Shown: positions 44,647-53,663 of the stretch, piece after piece
Position numbering within the stretch: the stretch's first letter is position 1
Layout: every line of letters begins with the position of its first letter
Assembly: GCA_022844565.1 (NCBI GenBank)
Contig: JALHLK010000014.1
Location: forward strand, 37,327-101,326
DNA from: Saprospiraceae bacterium
GTDB lineage: Bacteria; Bacteroidota; Bacteroidia; Chitinophagales; Saprospiraceae
Reading direction: 5' to 3'
Length of the DNA stretch: 64,000 nt
Position numbers and translations under genes: made by a program
The notes under the pieces: model-generated
The model's database searches: none
Told to the model about the DNA's origin: nothing
The model's input: only the letters and a program-made list of their open reading frames with translations

Positions 44647-47034
44647 ATGAAAATTCTTTTATATTTTTTATTCGCTTCTTTTGTCCTATCACCATTCATT
44701 TCTTCGAGTCAGGGCATACAAAGTATAAAAGGAAGAGTGGTTACAAGCAATAATGAACCTGCCTTTGGTAATGTATATGTTTTATCTACGGCAGACTCTT
44801 CATTTGTAAAAGGTACTATTTTTGAAGATACGACATTTGTTATAAAGGATTTAAATCATAATGAAGTTTTATTAAAGTTTACAGCATTAGCTTATGCTGA
44901 TACGACCATAAAGGTTGTATACAATGGGCAAGCTAGTATTGATCTAGGGACAATAATAATGCAAGTCCATGCAAATGTGTTGTCTACTGTGACTGTTGTC
45001 GGTAAAATACCTTTAGTAAAATATAATTCTGATGGAAATTTAGAAATAAATGTAGACAAAACTATTTTATCTGCTAGTAGCTCAGTGACGGAGATCTTGT
45101 CTAAGTCACCAAATATAATAGAAAACAATGGACAGTTTTCTGTTTTTGGCAAAGGAGAAGCCATTATTTTTCTAAATGGGCGTCTTATAACTAATGAGCA
45201 ATTATCTGCCATACCTGTCTCTCAAATTGTCAAAATCGATATCATCTCAAACCCTTCTTCTAGATACGATGCCGAAGGAAAGGCAGTGATTAATGTTGTC
45301 ACTAAGCAAAATCAAGATGCAGGAATCTTAGGAACAATTACTCAACAAATCACTCATTCAGACTTTGCAGGTACGAATGCCCAAACATTTGTTGATCTGA
45401 CTTATGTCAAAAATAGGGTATCATTAGTAGGTAATTACTCTTTTTTGTCTGGATATAATAGAGAGTTTTTACACACGACTAGAACGAGACCTTCACTCGA
45501 TGATCCTTTTAAATCTGATCTAACCACAGATTGGCAACGAAAGCTAAAAAATTATTCCAATTTTGGTTTGGGTTTGCAATATAATCTTGATAAAAAGAGT
45601 GTTGTCAACTTAGCTTACAGTGGATTCTTAGAAAAAATGGGAGGAAATACCAAAAGCAATAATGCTATTACATATCAAGCAAAAAATAGTTTTTATAAAA
45701 GTGACATTGAAAAGGATGAAGTAAGAAAAAATAATTCAATTACTTTAAACTACAATAGAAGTCTCGATTCTCTTGGGTCTACCTTATTTATCGGATCTCA
45801 ATACTCTCAATTTACCTCTGAAATCAATGATTTCATAAGTGAAAACCGCACTGTGAATAATCTGGAAGGCATCAGATTGCTAAAAAATGGTGTAGGTCAC
45901 AATATAGATGTTTCTAGTACACAAGGTGATTTCACTAAAATATTCAAAGGCAATTCAAAACTGGATTTAGGAATTAAGTTTAGTTATGTAGCCACAAAAT
46001 CAGCAACAGATTTTTTTATAAATGAAGGAGGGTCAACATTTATAATAGATAAGATTTTATCCAATGATTTTCAATATTACGAAAAGATATCTGCTGCTTA
46101 TTTTAACTACAGTAGCAGTTTCAAAAAAGTAAATCTTGCAGTAGGATTACGAAGCGAATGGACTGATTATGAATTAAATACAAGTGTAGGTGGTGGACAA
46201 TTGTTGAGTGACAATTACGTTAATATTTTTCCAAATTTACAGCTCAATACAAGTTTAGGAGGCTCTATGAAAATGAGATTTGCCTATGTAGCTCGTATTA
46301 CTAGACCCCGATATCAGGCCCTCAACCCGTATGTCATTTATCAAGATCCATTTACCACGATAGAAGGAAACCCCAATTTGATACCTGAGAAAACTCACGC
46401 TTTAGAAATGGGTGCCAATTACAAAGGATATGATGTAAGAGTAGGGTATAATCACTTAATAGACCCATTGGATGCAGCAGCTTTGAGAGGCACAACCCCA
46501 CTTAGTTATATCTTGAAAGGTATAAATCTAGAAAAAGGTCATAGCTATTTTGCCGCTCTTGCAAAAAATATAACACATAAATCCTTTACTTCAATAAATA
46601 CTTTTAACATAAGTTACAACAAACTTTTTGACAATAAATATGATTTCAACCTAAATGACCCAGCACCTCAGGTATACTTTCATACCAGCAATTCCTATAA
46701 TGTCAAAGATTTATTTAAACTCCAATTGTTAGCATGGTATATGGGCAGGAAAAAGGATGGATTAAATGACGATTTTGCAAGATCCTTAATTATGATAGGT
46801 GTCGAAAAGGATGTTTTGGATAATAAAGTCAAGCTTAGATTTATTGCAAATGATATCTTTAATAGAACCTTTGCTTCTGGGACCTACGATGTTGGCAAAA
46901 CTGTGATTTACTTTAACAGGAGATTTAATAATTCATACATAAGAGGCATAGCCACATGGAATTTTGGAAAAATCAAGAAATCAAATTATAAAATTAGATC
47001 AACAGGGCAGGCTGAAAATAGTAGGGTGAGTTAA
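44647..47034 (+). CDS. TonB-receptor-like outer-membrane beta-barrel protein
   Basis: The best start is the ATG at 44647 (795 residues, signal MKILLYFLFASFVLSPFISSS); a frame from 44584 adds 21 residues. A carboxypeptidase-regulatory-like domain (SIKGRVVTSNNEPAFGNVYVLST, about 25-110) comes first. A plug-like region follows, with VTEILSKSPNIIENNGQFSVFGKGEAIIFLNGR, and then a C-terminal barrel of the outer-membrane beta-barrel family 3 type. No partner SusD follows, so a TonB-dependent nutrient role is uncertain. The barrel ends in WNFG-K-IKKSN rather than an aromatic residue. Confidence 0.82.
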   Translation: MKILLYFLFASFVLSPFISSSQGIQSIKGRVVTSNNEPAFGNVYVLSTADSSFVKGTIFEDTTFVIKDLNHNEVLLKFTALAYADTTIKVVYNGQASIDLGTIIMQVHANVLSTVTVVGKIPLVKYNSDGNLEINVDKTILSASSSVTEILSKSPNIIENNGQFSVFGKGEAIIFLNGRLITNEQLSAIPVSQIVKIDIISNPSSRYDAEGKAVINVVTKQNQDAGILGTITQQITHSDFAGTNAQTFVDLTYVKNRVSLVGNYSFLSGYNREFLHTTRTRPSLDDPFKSDLTTDWQRKLKNYSNFGLGLQYNLDKKSVVNLAYSGFLEKMGGNTKSNNAITYQAKNSFYKSDIEKDEVRKNNSITLNYNRSLDSLGSTLFIGSQYSQFTSEINDFISENRTVNNLEGIRLLKNGVGHNIDVSSTQGDFTKIFKGNSKLDLGIKFSYVATKSATDFFINEGGSTFIIDKILSNDFQYYEKISAAYFNYSSSFKKVNLAVGLRSEWTDYELNTSVGGGQLLSDNYVNIFPNLQLNTSLGGSMKMRFAYVARITRPRYQALNPYVIYQDPFTTIEGNPNLIPEKTHALEMGANYKGYDVRVGYNHLIDPLDAAALRGTTPLSYILKGINLEKGHSYFAALAKNITHKSFTSINTFNISYNKLFDNKYDFNLNDPAPQVYFHTSNSYNVKDLFKLQLLAWYMGRKKDGLNDDFARSLIMIGVEKDVLDNKVKLRFIANDIFNRTFASGTYDVGKTVIYFNRRFNNSYIRGIATWNFGKIKKSNYKIRSTGQAENSRVS

Positions 47035-47132
47035 AAAGAACAAACCTTTATCCTAAAATACATGAATTAATGATTACCTTTTAGATACAAATTACAGCTT
47101 TTTTAGATAAATCATATTTGTTTTATAATATT

Positions 47133-47163
47133 TTGCATATATCAAAACAATAATCTATATTTG
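47133..47163 (+). promoter_or_regulatory. Promoter of the CBS-domain gene
   Basis: TTG at 47133-47135, a 20-nt spacer, then TATATTTG at 47156-47163; the ATG follows 23 nt later. Confidence 0.68.
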
Positions 47164-47185
47164 GGTAAATTAAATCGTATATAAT

Positions 47186-47635
47186 ATGTTTGATAAACCA
47201 ATTTCAGAATTTATGGCTACAAAAGTCATGACATTTGACCCAGAAATGACCATTGATGAAGCAACAATAGTACTTGCAAAAAATAAATTTTCAGGTGCAC
47301 CTGTCGTCAATGAAAAAAATGAATTGATAGGCATGCTTTCAGAAAAGGATTGCCTAAAGACTATTGTCGATTCATATTATAATCAGAGACCCAGCAGTAG
47401 TAGTAAAGTCAAAGACTATATGTCGGCCAATGTGATTAGTGTTGGCCCTAATAAGACAGTTATTGAAGTTGCTTATATGTTTGTACATAGTAATTTTAAG
47501 AGATTTCCAGTTATTGAAAATGGGAAACTTGTCGGACAAATCAGTAGATCTGATGTGTTAAAACTGATTAGTGATTTGAAACCAGATATAAAACGAGTAC
47601 CAGATTCATGGAAAGTTAGAATACCTCAGGGCTAG
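47186..47635 (+). CDS. Two-CBS-domain protein
   Basis: 149 residues forming one CBS pair (Bateman module): KVMTFDPEMTIDEATIVLAKNKFSGAPVVNEKNELIGMLSEKDCL, then NVISVGPNKTVIEVAYMFVHSNFKRFPVIENGKLVGQISRSDVLKLI. Such stand-alone modules bind adenine nucleotides and regulate partner enzymes or channels. No partner is evident: the next gene is convergent. A well-matched promoter lies upstream. Confidence 0.92.
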   Translation: MFDKPISEFMATKVMTFDPEMTIDEATIVLAKNKFSGAPVVNEKNELIGMLSEKDCLKTIVDSYYNQRPSSSSKVKDYMSANVISVGPNKTVIEVAYMFVHSNFKRFPVIENGKLVGQISRSDVLKLISDLKPDIKRVPDSWKVRIPQG

Positions 47636-47680
47636 AATTTAACCCTTTTTGGTAACACAAAGAGCTGTTTATCTAAGTTT

Positions 47681-48880
47681 TCAATACTCCGTCATATCAT
47701 ATCCTTGCTTAAACATTTGCCATTTGGGGGATGCTGTTCTTACCTTTTGGACCCCAGCAATTATGGTATCAACCGTGAAGTCAATTTCTTCTTGCGTTGT
47801 ATATTTTCCATAGCTAATTCTTAAACAAGATTTAGCCTGCGGTTCGGTCAAGTGCATAGCGGTCAAAACATGAGAAGGTAGCGCATCTTCAGACGAACAT
47901 GCAGAGCCAGTTGAAACAGCTATATTTTGATTGAAGGTGCTTAGAAGTTGTTCGTTATCAGCAAATCTAAGTAATATGTTCGTGGTATTTGGTAACCTTC
48001 GCGCTTTTTGACCATTGATTTGAGAATTTTCTATTGTCAAAAGTTTTGACTCAAGATACGATTGGAGCGCGGACAATCTTACACATTCACTTTCGAGACT
48101 TTCTAATGATAATTGGGCTGCTTTGCCAAATCCCACAATGCCAGGAACATTAAGGGTGCCTGATCGATATCCTCTTTCATGACCACCTCCATGCAATAAT
48201 GGAGTGAGTTTTATCCTTTTGGGTTTATTTACATAAAGCGCTCCAACACCTTTCGGGCCATACATTTTGTGGGCACTAAATGCCATACAGTCAATTTTTG
48301 TAATATGTGGAGCGACATCAATTTTGCCAACCGCTTGGGTGCCATCTACTACTAAAAAGACATTTTTCTCATAACAAATTTCAGCTATAGCGTTTATGTC
48401 GTGCACTACTCCAGTTTCGTTATTTGCCCACATGATCACAATCGCTAAAGTGTCAACACGTATTGATTCTCTTAAATTGGCTATATCAATATTACCATTT
48501 TCATCTACAGAGAGATAGGTGATATCTGCACCCATTTTTTCGAGGTATTCACATGTATCAAGTACTGCACTGTGCTCTGTTTGGCAAGTTATGATGTGTT
48601 TACCTTTAGAGGCGTATGCTTGGTAAATGCCTTTAATAGCAAGGTTTAAGGCTTCTGTGGCTCCTGAAGTAAATATAATCTCCTCATCACTACACCCAAT
48701 TAACTGAGAAACCGCACCTCTTGAAAGATCAACAGCCTTCTTTGCCTCCCAACCAAATGGATGGTGCTTACTAGAAGCATTTCCATACATTGTGCTGTAA
48801 AATGGAATCATCTTTTCTACAACCTGAGGATCGCAAGGCGTAGTTGCATTGTAATCTAGATATATTTTTTTGTTAGTCAT
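47681..48880 (-). CDS. IscS/NifS-type cysteine desulfurase
   Basis: The 399-residue enzyme belongs to group I: KKIYLDYNATTPCDPQVVEKMIPF at the start. The PLP lysine is in MAFSAHKMYGPKGVGALYV near residue 204, and the catalytic cysteine is in NIAVSTGSACSSEDALPSHVL near residue 325, on the longer loop that distinguishes IscS from SufS. It delivers sulphur for tRNA thiolation or Fe-S assembly. No iscU, iscA or mnmA is beside it, so its acceptor is not visible here. Confidence 0.92.
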   Translation of the reverse strand: MTNKKIYLDYNATTPCDPQVVEKMIPFYSTMYGNASSKHHPFGWEAKKAVDLSRGAVSQLIGCSDEEIIFTSGATEALNLAIKGIYQAYASKGKHIITCQTEHSAVLDTCEYLEKMGADITYLSVDENGNIDIANLRESIRVDTLAIVIMWANNETGVVHDINAIAEICYEKNVFLVVDGTQAVGKIDVAPHITKIDCMAFSAHKMYGPKGVGALYVNKPKRIKLTPLLHGGGHERGYRSGTLNVPGIVGFGKAAQLSLESLESECVRLSALQSYLESKLLTIENSQINGQKARRLPNTTNILLRFADNEQLLSTFNQNIAVSTGSACSSEDALPSHVLTAMHLTEPQAKSCLRISYGKYTTQEEIDFTVDTIIAGVQKVRTASPKWQMFKQGYDMTEY

Positions 48881-49239
48881 CGCGAAAATTAGCTTTTCTA
48901 AAACAATTAAACGCTATTTCTAGGTAAAAGGTTAGCGTGGTTGGAAAGGTTTCATTTTGGATAAAAAATTTAAAAATTCTCTTTGACATGCACAAAGCAT
49001 TATCCAAATGAAGGTGTGTAACAAATTGCCAAAAATGTTTTAGATTTTACCCACTAACTCCCTAAAAAGGGAAAACCAAATCAAAAACATTTTAAAATAT
49101 GGCCAATGGCTCCTTTTAGCGAAGGGGTAAAACATGGGCCATGTTTTCAAAAGTGCAAAATGTTATATACACCAAATGAAGAAATATTTGCAAATATTGA
49201 ATAATTGTTACTACATTTGTTATAACTTAAAAATTTGAT
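48881..49239. mobile_element. Gap containing a MITE-like element (49004-49181)
   Basis: Identical 10-bp direct repeats CCAAATGAAG at 49004-49013 and 49172-49181 flank a 158-bp segment. Its ends are related in inverted orientation: GTGTGTAACAAATTGCC on the left, and TGTATATAACATTTTGCAC as the complement of the right end. The interior has a 16-bp stem with one mismatch (49032-49047 with 49078-49093) around a CCCTAAAAAGGG hairpin. The TAACAAATTGC end core is shared with the element at 5697-5876. No gene is present. The promoter of the antitoxin gene lies between the element and 49240. Confidence 0.55.
49187..49219 (+). promoter_or_regulatory. Promoter of the MazEF module
   Basis: TTTG at 49187-49190, a 21-nt spacer, and TACATTTG at 49212-49219; the antitoxin ATG is 20 nt downstream. 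Confidence 0.62.
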
Positions 49240-49500
49240 ATGATCCAACAAATTAGAAAAATAGGGAATTCATCAGGTATTATTATACCAAAAGCATTTC
49301 TGGAAAGGTGTGAAATGGCAGATAATGTCGAGATCGAAATAGTCCAGGACATGATCGTTATCAAACCCATACAAAAAAAAATACGAGAAAATTGGGATGC
49401 ACAATTTAAAGAGGCAAATGTAAACTTCAAAGAAAATGACGAAATTGAAGACAATGAGTTTGTAGATCTAATCAATGAATTTGACGTAGATGATTGGTAA
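49240..49500 (+). CDS. MazE/AbrB-type antitoxin
   Basis: The 86-residue protein opens with a swapped-hairpin AbrB DNA-binding domain: MIQQIRKIGNSSGIIIPKAFLERCEMADNVEIEIVQDMIVIKP. An acidic, presumably flexible tail (NFKENDEIEDNEFVDLINEFDVDDW) would wrap the toxin. It overlaps the toxin gene by 11 nt. It should repress its own promoter at 49187 together with the toxin. The MITE-like element directly upstream may be part of how the module arrived. Confidence 0.92.
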   Translation: MIQQIRKIGNSSGIIIPKAFLERCEMADNVEIEIVQDMIVIKPIQKKIRENWDAQFKEANVNFKENDEIEDNEFVDLINEFDVDDW

Positions 49501-49831
49501 TGATCGAAAAATTGGAAGATTTGAAATATGGGTAGTGAGCTTAGACCCAACTATTGGAGGTGAAATATCAAAATCACGACCATGCCTCGTAATATCACCA
49601 GATGAAATGAACAACAATCTAAAAACTATATTGGTAGCTCCAATAACACACACAATTCGAAAATACCCGACAAGGATCTTTATAAACTTAAAAAACCAGG
49701 AAGGAGAAATTGCTCTTGATCAAATGCGAGCTGTAGATAGAGTTCGATTTATACATAAAATTGACAGGCTTAATGAAATCTTGAGTTATTCAGTTTGCGA
49801 AAAATTAAAAGAGATCTTTGACTACGGCTAA
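49490..49831 (+). CDS. MazF/PemK-type endoribonuclease toxin
   Basis: 113 residues of the PemK/MazF fold: RFEIWVVSLDPTIGGEISKSRPCLVISPDEMNNN at the N-terminus with the conserved G-x-E-x-x-K-x-R-P-(V/C)-(L/V)-(I/V). LKTILVAPITHTIRKYPTRIFI contains the catalytic T and R region, and GEIALDQMRAVDRVRF is the family's final Q-x-R-x-x-D motif. Such toxins cut mRNA at short sequences when the antitoxin is degraded. The start overlaps mazE by 11 nt. All key motifs are intact, so it is probably active. Confidence 0.93.
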   Translation: MIGNDRKIGRFEIWVVSLDPTIGGEISKSRPCLVISPDEMNNNLKTILVAPITHTIRKYPTRIFINLKNQEGEIALDQMRAVDRVRFIHKIDRLNEILSYSVCEKLKEIFDYG

Positions 49832-50136
49832 AATTTATCTTTTTTGAAAACCCTTTAACCTAAAAAACTAAAATGGATTTCCTATTATAGGTCAAAATTA
49901 GTTATTTTTTTTGAAGGAACTTGTCTAAGCCGTCAGGTAAGCTGACGGTTCCTTCATTAAATTCGAGGGCCCTCGAATTTTGCTACGCACCTTTCAGTCA
50001 TACACCATAGTGGCACTATGATTTGTCGCAAAAAATGTTGATTTTATTGTACTTTTGACCTTCATTACGGAACACATTTAGATTTTTAGGTTTAATTCAT
50101 ATCTTTACATTCAAATTAAAAAAAGGTCTAGATATC
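49832..50136. repeat. Gap with three consecutive palindromes
   Basis: Between the toxin and the GH13 gene, three inverted repeats follow each other. First, 49913-49955 has outer arms GAAGGAAC / GTTCCTTC and inner arms CGTCAG / CTGACG. Second, 49959-49980 is a perfect 22-bp palindrome whose half is AAATTCGAGGG. Third, near 50006-50020, CATAGTG and CACTATG are separated by one G. The G+C of the second is well above the surroundings. They could be terminators of mazF or the right boundary of a mobile segment. No open reading frame is present. Confidence 0.6.
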
Positions 50137-51711
50137 ATGAAAGAAGATTCAAAAAATATTAAAAGAAATCAGGGGGTAATGCTCAATGCTTATCCTGATA
50201 GTATTGGACAGAATCTTGGAGATATCGTTAGTTTGCTACAACGTGAGGAATTGGCAAATGTTTTTTCAAAATTTTACGTCCTTCCCACCTTTTTTAATAG
50301 TGATCTTGATCGAGGGTTTTCGATAATAGATTACGGTATTAACCAAGATTTGGTGAAGCAGGCCGATTTGCAAGCATTAGAAGAATTAGGGATTGAGCTC
50401 AAATTCGATATTGTATTAAACCACCTTTCTGTAGCTTCTCCACAGTTTAAAGATATGCTAGAAAAAGGGGATGACTCTCCATTTATTGACTTTTTTATCA
50501 ATTGGAATGATTTCTGGGAGGGTCATGGAGAGATGAATGAAGAAGGTGTCATCCTTCCAAAGAAAGAATATCTGGATAAATTATTCATGCGAAAATCTGG
50601 ACTACCTATCTTGAAAGTTCAATTTCCTGATGGATCAGAAAGGCCTTATTGGAATACGTTTTATCAAAAAACCACTTTTGACGAGAGCCAATCTAAAATG
50701 TCCTATTTAGGTCAAATGGACGTCAATGCTAAGTCAGAAAAAGTATGGGAGTATTATGACAATGTTCTTGCTTCTTTATCAAAATATGGATGTAAAATCG
50801 TAAGGTTAGATGCCTTTGCCTACCTACATAAAGAAATAGGTGAGACAAACTTCTTCAATAAACCAGGAACTTGGGAATATCTTGGTCGCATAAATGACAT
50901 GGCTAAAAAACATAATCTTCAACTTTTACCCGAAATTCACGCTGAGTATGGACTCCATCTCCATGACGAAGTAGCCAATGAAGGTTATATGATTTATGAT
51001 TTTTTCTTGCCCGGACTGCTCCTTCACACTTTAGAAAAAAAGAATTCAACTGCATTGATGAATTGGTCTGAAGAAATCATCAAAAAAGGATTTAAAACGG
51101 TGAATATGTTGGGTTGTCACGATGGTATTCCAGTATTAGACTTAAAAGGTAAAGAGGTAAATGGCTTTTTTCAGAACGGTTTACTGACAGATGTAGAGAT
51201 TGAAGAGATAATGCAATTGGTTATTGATCGTGGCGGTCGAGTTAAAAACTTATATGGTGCCGATGGCAAAAAAATATCCTATTACCAAGTGAATGCGACC
51301 TACTTCAGTGCTTTAGGCGAAGATGAAAATAAACTTTTGATGGCCAGAGCTATACAAATGTTCCTTCCTGGCACCCCGCAAATATGGTATCTAGACCTAT
51401 TTTTAGGTAAAAATGATTATGATTCAGTAGAAAAAGCGGGGCAAGATGGCCATAAAGAGATCAATAGATCTACATTATCTTTAGACCAAATTGAAGAAAG
51501 TTTAAAAAAACCAGCAGTTCTAAAACAACTAGAACTTATAAAATTGAGGAATACGCATAAGGCATTCGAAGGTCAAGTTGAGTTTAAAAACAATGACCCT
51601 CAGGTAATTGACATACTTTGGTCATCGAGTGGTGCTTACGCTCATTTGATAGCAGACTTATCTACGATGACATTTGCAATAGAATACGATGGCGTAATTA
51701 TCAAAAATTAA
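50137..51711 (+). CDS. GH13_18 sucrose-phosphorylase-like glycoside phosphorylase
   Basis: A 524-residue cytosolic alpha-amylase-superfamily protein. The opening QGVMLNAYPDSIGQNLGDIVSLLQREELANVFSKFYVLPTF and the middle FDIVLNHLSVASPQF are typical of subfamily 18. The catalytic residues are D225 (KIVRLDAFAYLHKE, nucleophile), E266 (LLPEIHAEYG, acid/base) and D329 (LGCHDGIPVLDLKG, transition-state stabiliser). These phosphorylases release glucose 1-phosphate from sucrose, glucosylglycerate or related glucosides. The exact acceptor cannot be read. No transporter or kinase is adjacent; the gene is flanked by the MazEF-associated palindromes and parE. Confidence 0.9.
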   Translation: MKEDSKNIKRNQGVMLNAYPDSIGQNLGDIVSLLQREELANVFSKFYVLPTFFNSDLDRGFSIIDYGINQDLVKQADLQALEELGIELKFDIVLNHLSVASPQFKDMLEKGDDSPFIDFFINWNDFWEGHGEMNEEGVILPKKEYLDKLFMRKSGLPILKVQFPDGSERPYWNTFYQKTTFDESQSKMSYLGQMDVNAKSEKVWEYYDNVLASLSKYGCKIVRLDAFAYLHKEIGETNFFNKPGTWEYLGRINDMAKKHNLQLLPEIHAEYGLHLHDEVANEGYMIYDFFLPGLLLHTLEKKNSTALMNWSEEIIKKGFKTVNMLGCHDGIPVLDLKGKEVNGFFQNGLLTDVEIEEIMQLVIDRGGRVKNLYGADGKKISYYQVNATYFSALGEDENKLLMARAIQMFLPGTPQIWYLDLFLGKNDYDSVEKAGQDGHKEINRSTLSLDQIEESLKKPAVLKQLELIKLRNTHKAFEGQVEFKNNDPQVIDILWSSSGAYAHLIADLSTMTFAIEYDGVIIKN

Positions 51712-51752
51712 ATTCGCACGTAAAAAGGTATTGTCTTTGTTAAAAACAAACT

Positions 51753-53663
51753 TTATACACCCATTTCCTCTACCTCCTCAACCAAATCTGTTACTTCTTC
51801 CTCTTGGGCCACAATCACATCCAACTCCACCTTAAGATTATCAATGATAAACTCTTGTCTCAAAGGTGTGTTTTTACCCATATAATAAGAAAGTATCTCT
51901 TCGATATTGGTTTTGTCTTTCATGATCACAGGGTCTAATTTGATATGTTGTCCTATGAAGTCTTCAAACTCATTAGGACTAATCTCTCCCAATCCCTTAA
52001 ATCGGGTGATTTCTGGTTTTCCTCTCAGTTTTCCAATGGCATCTTGTTTTTCTTTTTCGGAGTAGCAATAATAAGTCTTTTGCTTATCTCTAACCCTAAA
52101 TAGGGGTGTATCTAAGATATATAGATGACCCATCTTGACCAAATCCGGGAAAAATTGCAAGAAAAACGTAAGTAAAAGCAATCGTATATGCATACCATCC
52201 ACATCAGCATCAGTAGCGATGACTACCCGATTAAATCTAAGATTTTCGATACCATCTTCTATGTCTAGAGCATGTTGCAATAGATTGAGCTCTTCATTTT
52301 GATAGACTATTTTTTTAGTCATACCATAGCAATTGAGTGGCTTACCCCTCAATGAAAATACAGCTTGTGTCTCTACATCTCGTGCTTTTGTGATCGACCC
52401 ACTTGCAGAATCTCCCTCTGTAATAAATATGGTAGTACCCAGTCGAACTTCTTCGTCATACTTTTTACCCTTTTCGCTAAAATGAGCACGGCAGTCTCTT
52501 AGTTTTTTATTATGTAATGCCGCTTTTTTTGCTCGGTCATTGGCTAGCTTTTTGATGCCTGATATCTCCTTACGTTCACGTTCACTTTGCTGTATTCGAC
52601 GAAGCAGCATATCAGAGACATCTTTATTTTTATGTAGGAAGTTATCCAAATGCACTTTAAGGAAGTCCGATATAAATCCCCTTACACTTTGGCCCTCAGG
52701 CGCTATGTTTTGAGATCCTAATTTTGTCTTTGTTTGCGACTCAAATACGGGTTCTTCTACTTTCACGCTGATGGCACCAATGATAGCAGACTGTACATCT
52801 CGAGTATCAAAATTTTTATTATAATGCTCTCTAATCGTTTTTACAAGACCCTCTCTGAAGGCTGCAAGGTGTGTTCCTCCCTGAGTAGTATTTTGCCCAT
52901 TGACAAATGAATAATACTCCTCACCGTAATTAGACCCGTGAGAAAATGCTACTTCAATATCTTCTGCCTTAAGATGGATGATCGGATATCTTAGAGATGC
53001 AATATCTGTTTTTCTTTCTAATAAATCGAGTAGACCGTTTTTAGATACCAGTGTTTTTCCGTTATAATTTAACTTGAGACCGGCATTGAGATAGGCATAA
53101 TTCCACAATTGATTTTCTACAAATTCGTACCGATATTTAAAATTTTTGAAAATAGACTCATCAGGTATAAATTCGATATATGTTCCATTGGGTTCTGTAG
53201 TTTTCTCAACTTTTGTCTCCTTAAGTAAAACGCCATGACGAAAAGTTGCGGTTTTGCATTCTCCTTCTCTTACTGCTTTTGCAACAAAATTATCAGACAA
53301 GGCATTCACTGCTTTGGTACCAACACCATTTAGACCTACAGACTTTTTGAATGCTTTAGAATCATATTTAGCACCCGTATTGATCTTTGATACACAGTCT
53401 ATTAACTTACCAAGAGGTATACCACGACCGTAATCTCTGATTTTTACAACACCATCTTGGATTGCTAGGTCAATATGCTTTCCATGACCCATTACAAATT
53501 CATCAATACTATTATCAATGACTTCTTTTAAGAGTACATATATACCATCATCTTGCGAAGACCCATCGCCCAACTTACCAATATACATCCCAGGTCTGAC
53601 CCTAATATGTTCTTGCCAGTCAAGACTACGGACATTATCTTCATTATATAATACTTCACTCAT
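51753..53663 (-). CDS. parE: DNA topoisomerase IV subunit B
   Basis: The 636-residue type IIA topoisomerase ATPase subunit. Motifs: [19 protein letters not shown] (with the ATPase E and N), [32 protein letters not shown] (the ATP lid), [15 protein letters not shown] (TOPRIM D-x-D partner region), [28 protein letters not shown] and [17 protein letters not shown]. Its short, insertion-free C-terminal half and the wording of the ATPase core favour ParE over GyrB. It decatenates daughter chromosomes with ParC, which is not in the window. Confidence 0.93.
   Translation of the reverse strand: MSEVLYNEDNVRSLDWQEHIRVRPGMYIGKLGDGSSQDDGIYVLLKEVIDNSIDEFVMGHGKHIDLAIQDGVVKIRDYGRGIPLGKLIDCVSKINTGAKYDSKAFKKSVGLNGVGTKAVNALSDNFVAKAVREGECKTATFRHGVLLKETKVEKTTEPNGTYIEFIPDESIFKNFKYRYEFVENQLWNYAYLNAGLKLNYNGKTLVSKNGLLDLLERKTDIASLRYPIIHLKAEDIEVAFSHGSNYGEEYYSFVNGQNTTQGGTHLAAFREGLVKTIREHYNKNFDTRDVQSAIIGAISVKVEEPVFESQTKTKLGSQNIAPEGQSVRGFISDFLKVHLDNFLHKNKDVSDMLLRRIQQSERERKEISGIKKLANDRAKKAALHNKKLRDCRAHFSEKGKKYDEEVRLGTTIFITEGDSASGSITKARDVETQAVFSLRGKPLNCYGMTKKIVYQNEELNLLQHALDIEDGIENLRFNRVVIATDADVDGMHIRLLLLTFFLQFFPDLVKMGHLYILDTPLFRVRDKQKTYYCYSEKEKQDAIGKLRGKPEITRFKGLGEISPNEFEDFIGQHIKLDPVIMKDKTNIEEILSYYMGKNTPLRQEFIIDNLKVELDVIVAQEEEVTDLVEEVEEMGV

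Noticed and set aside
51753..53663. Topoisomerase gene considered as gyrB
   Set aside because: Length, motif wording and absence of the usual GyrB insert fit ParE better, though a phylogeny would be decisive.
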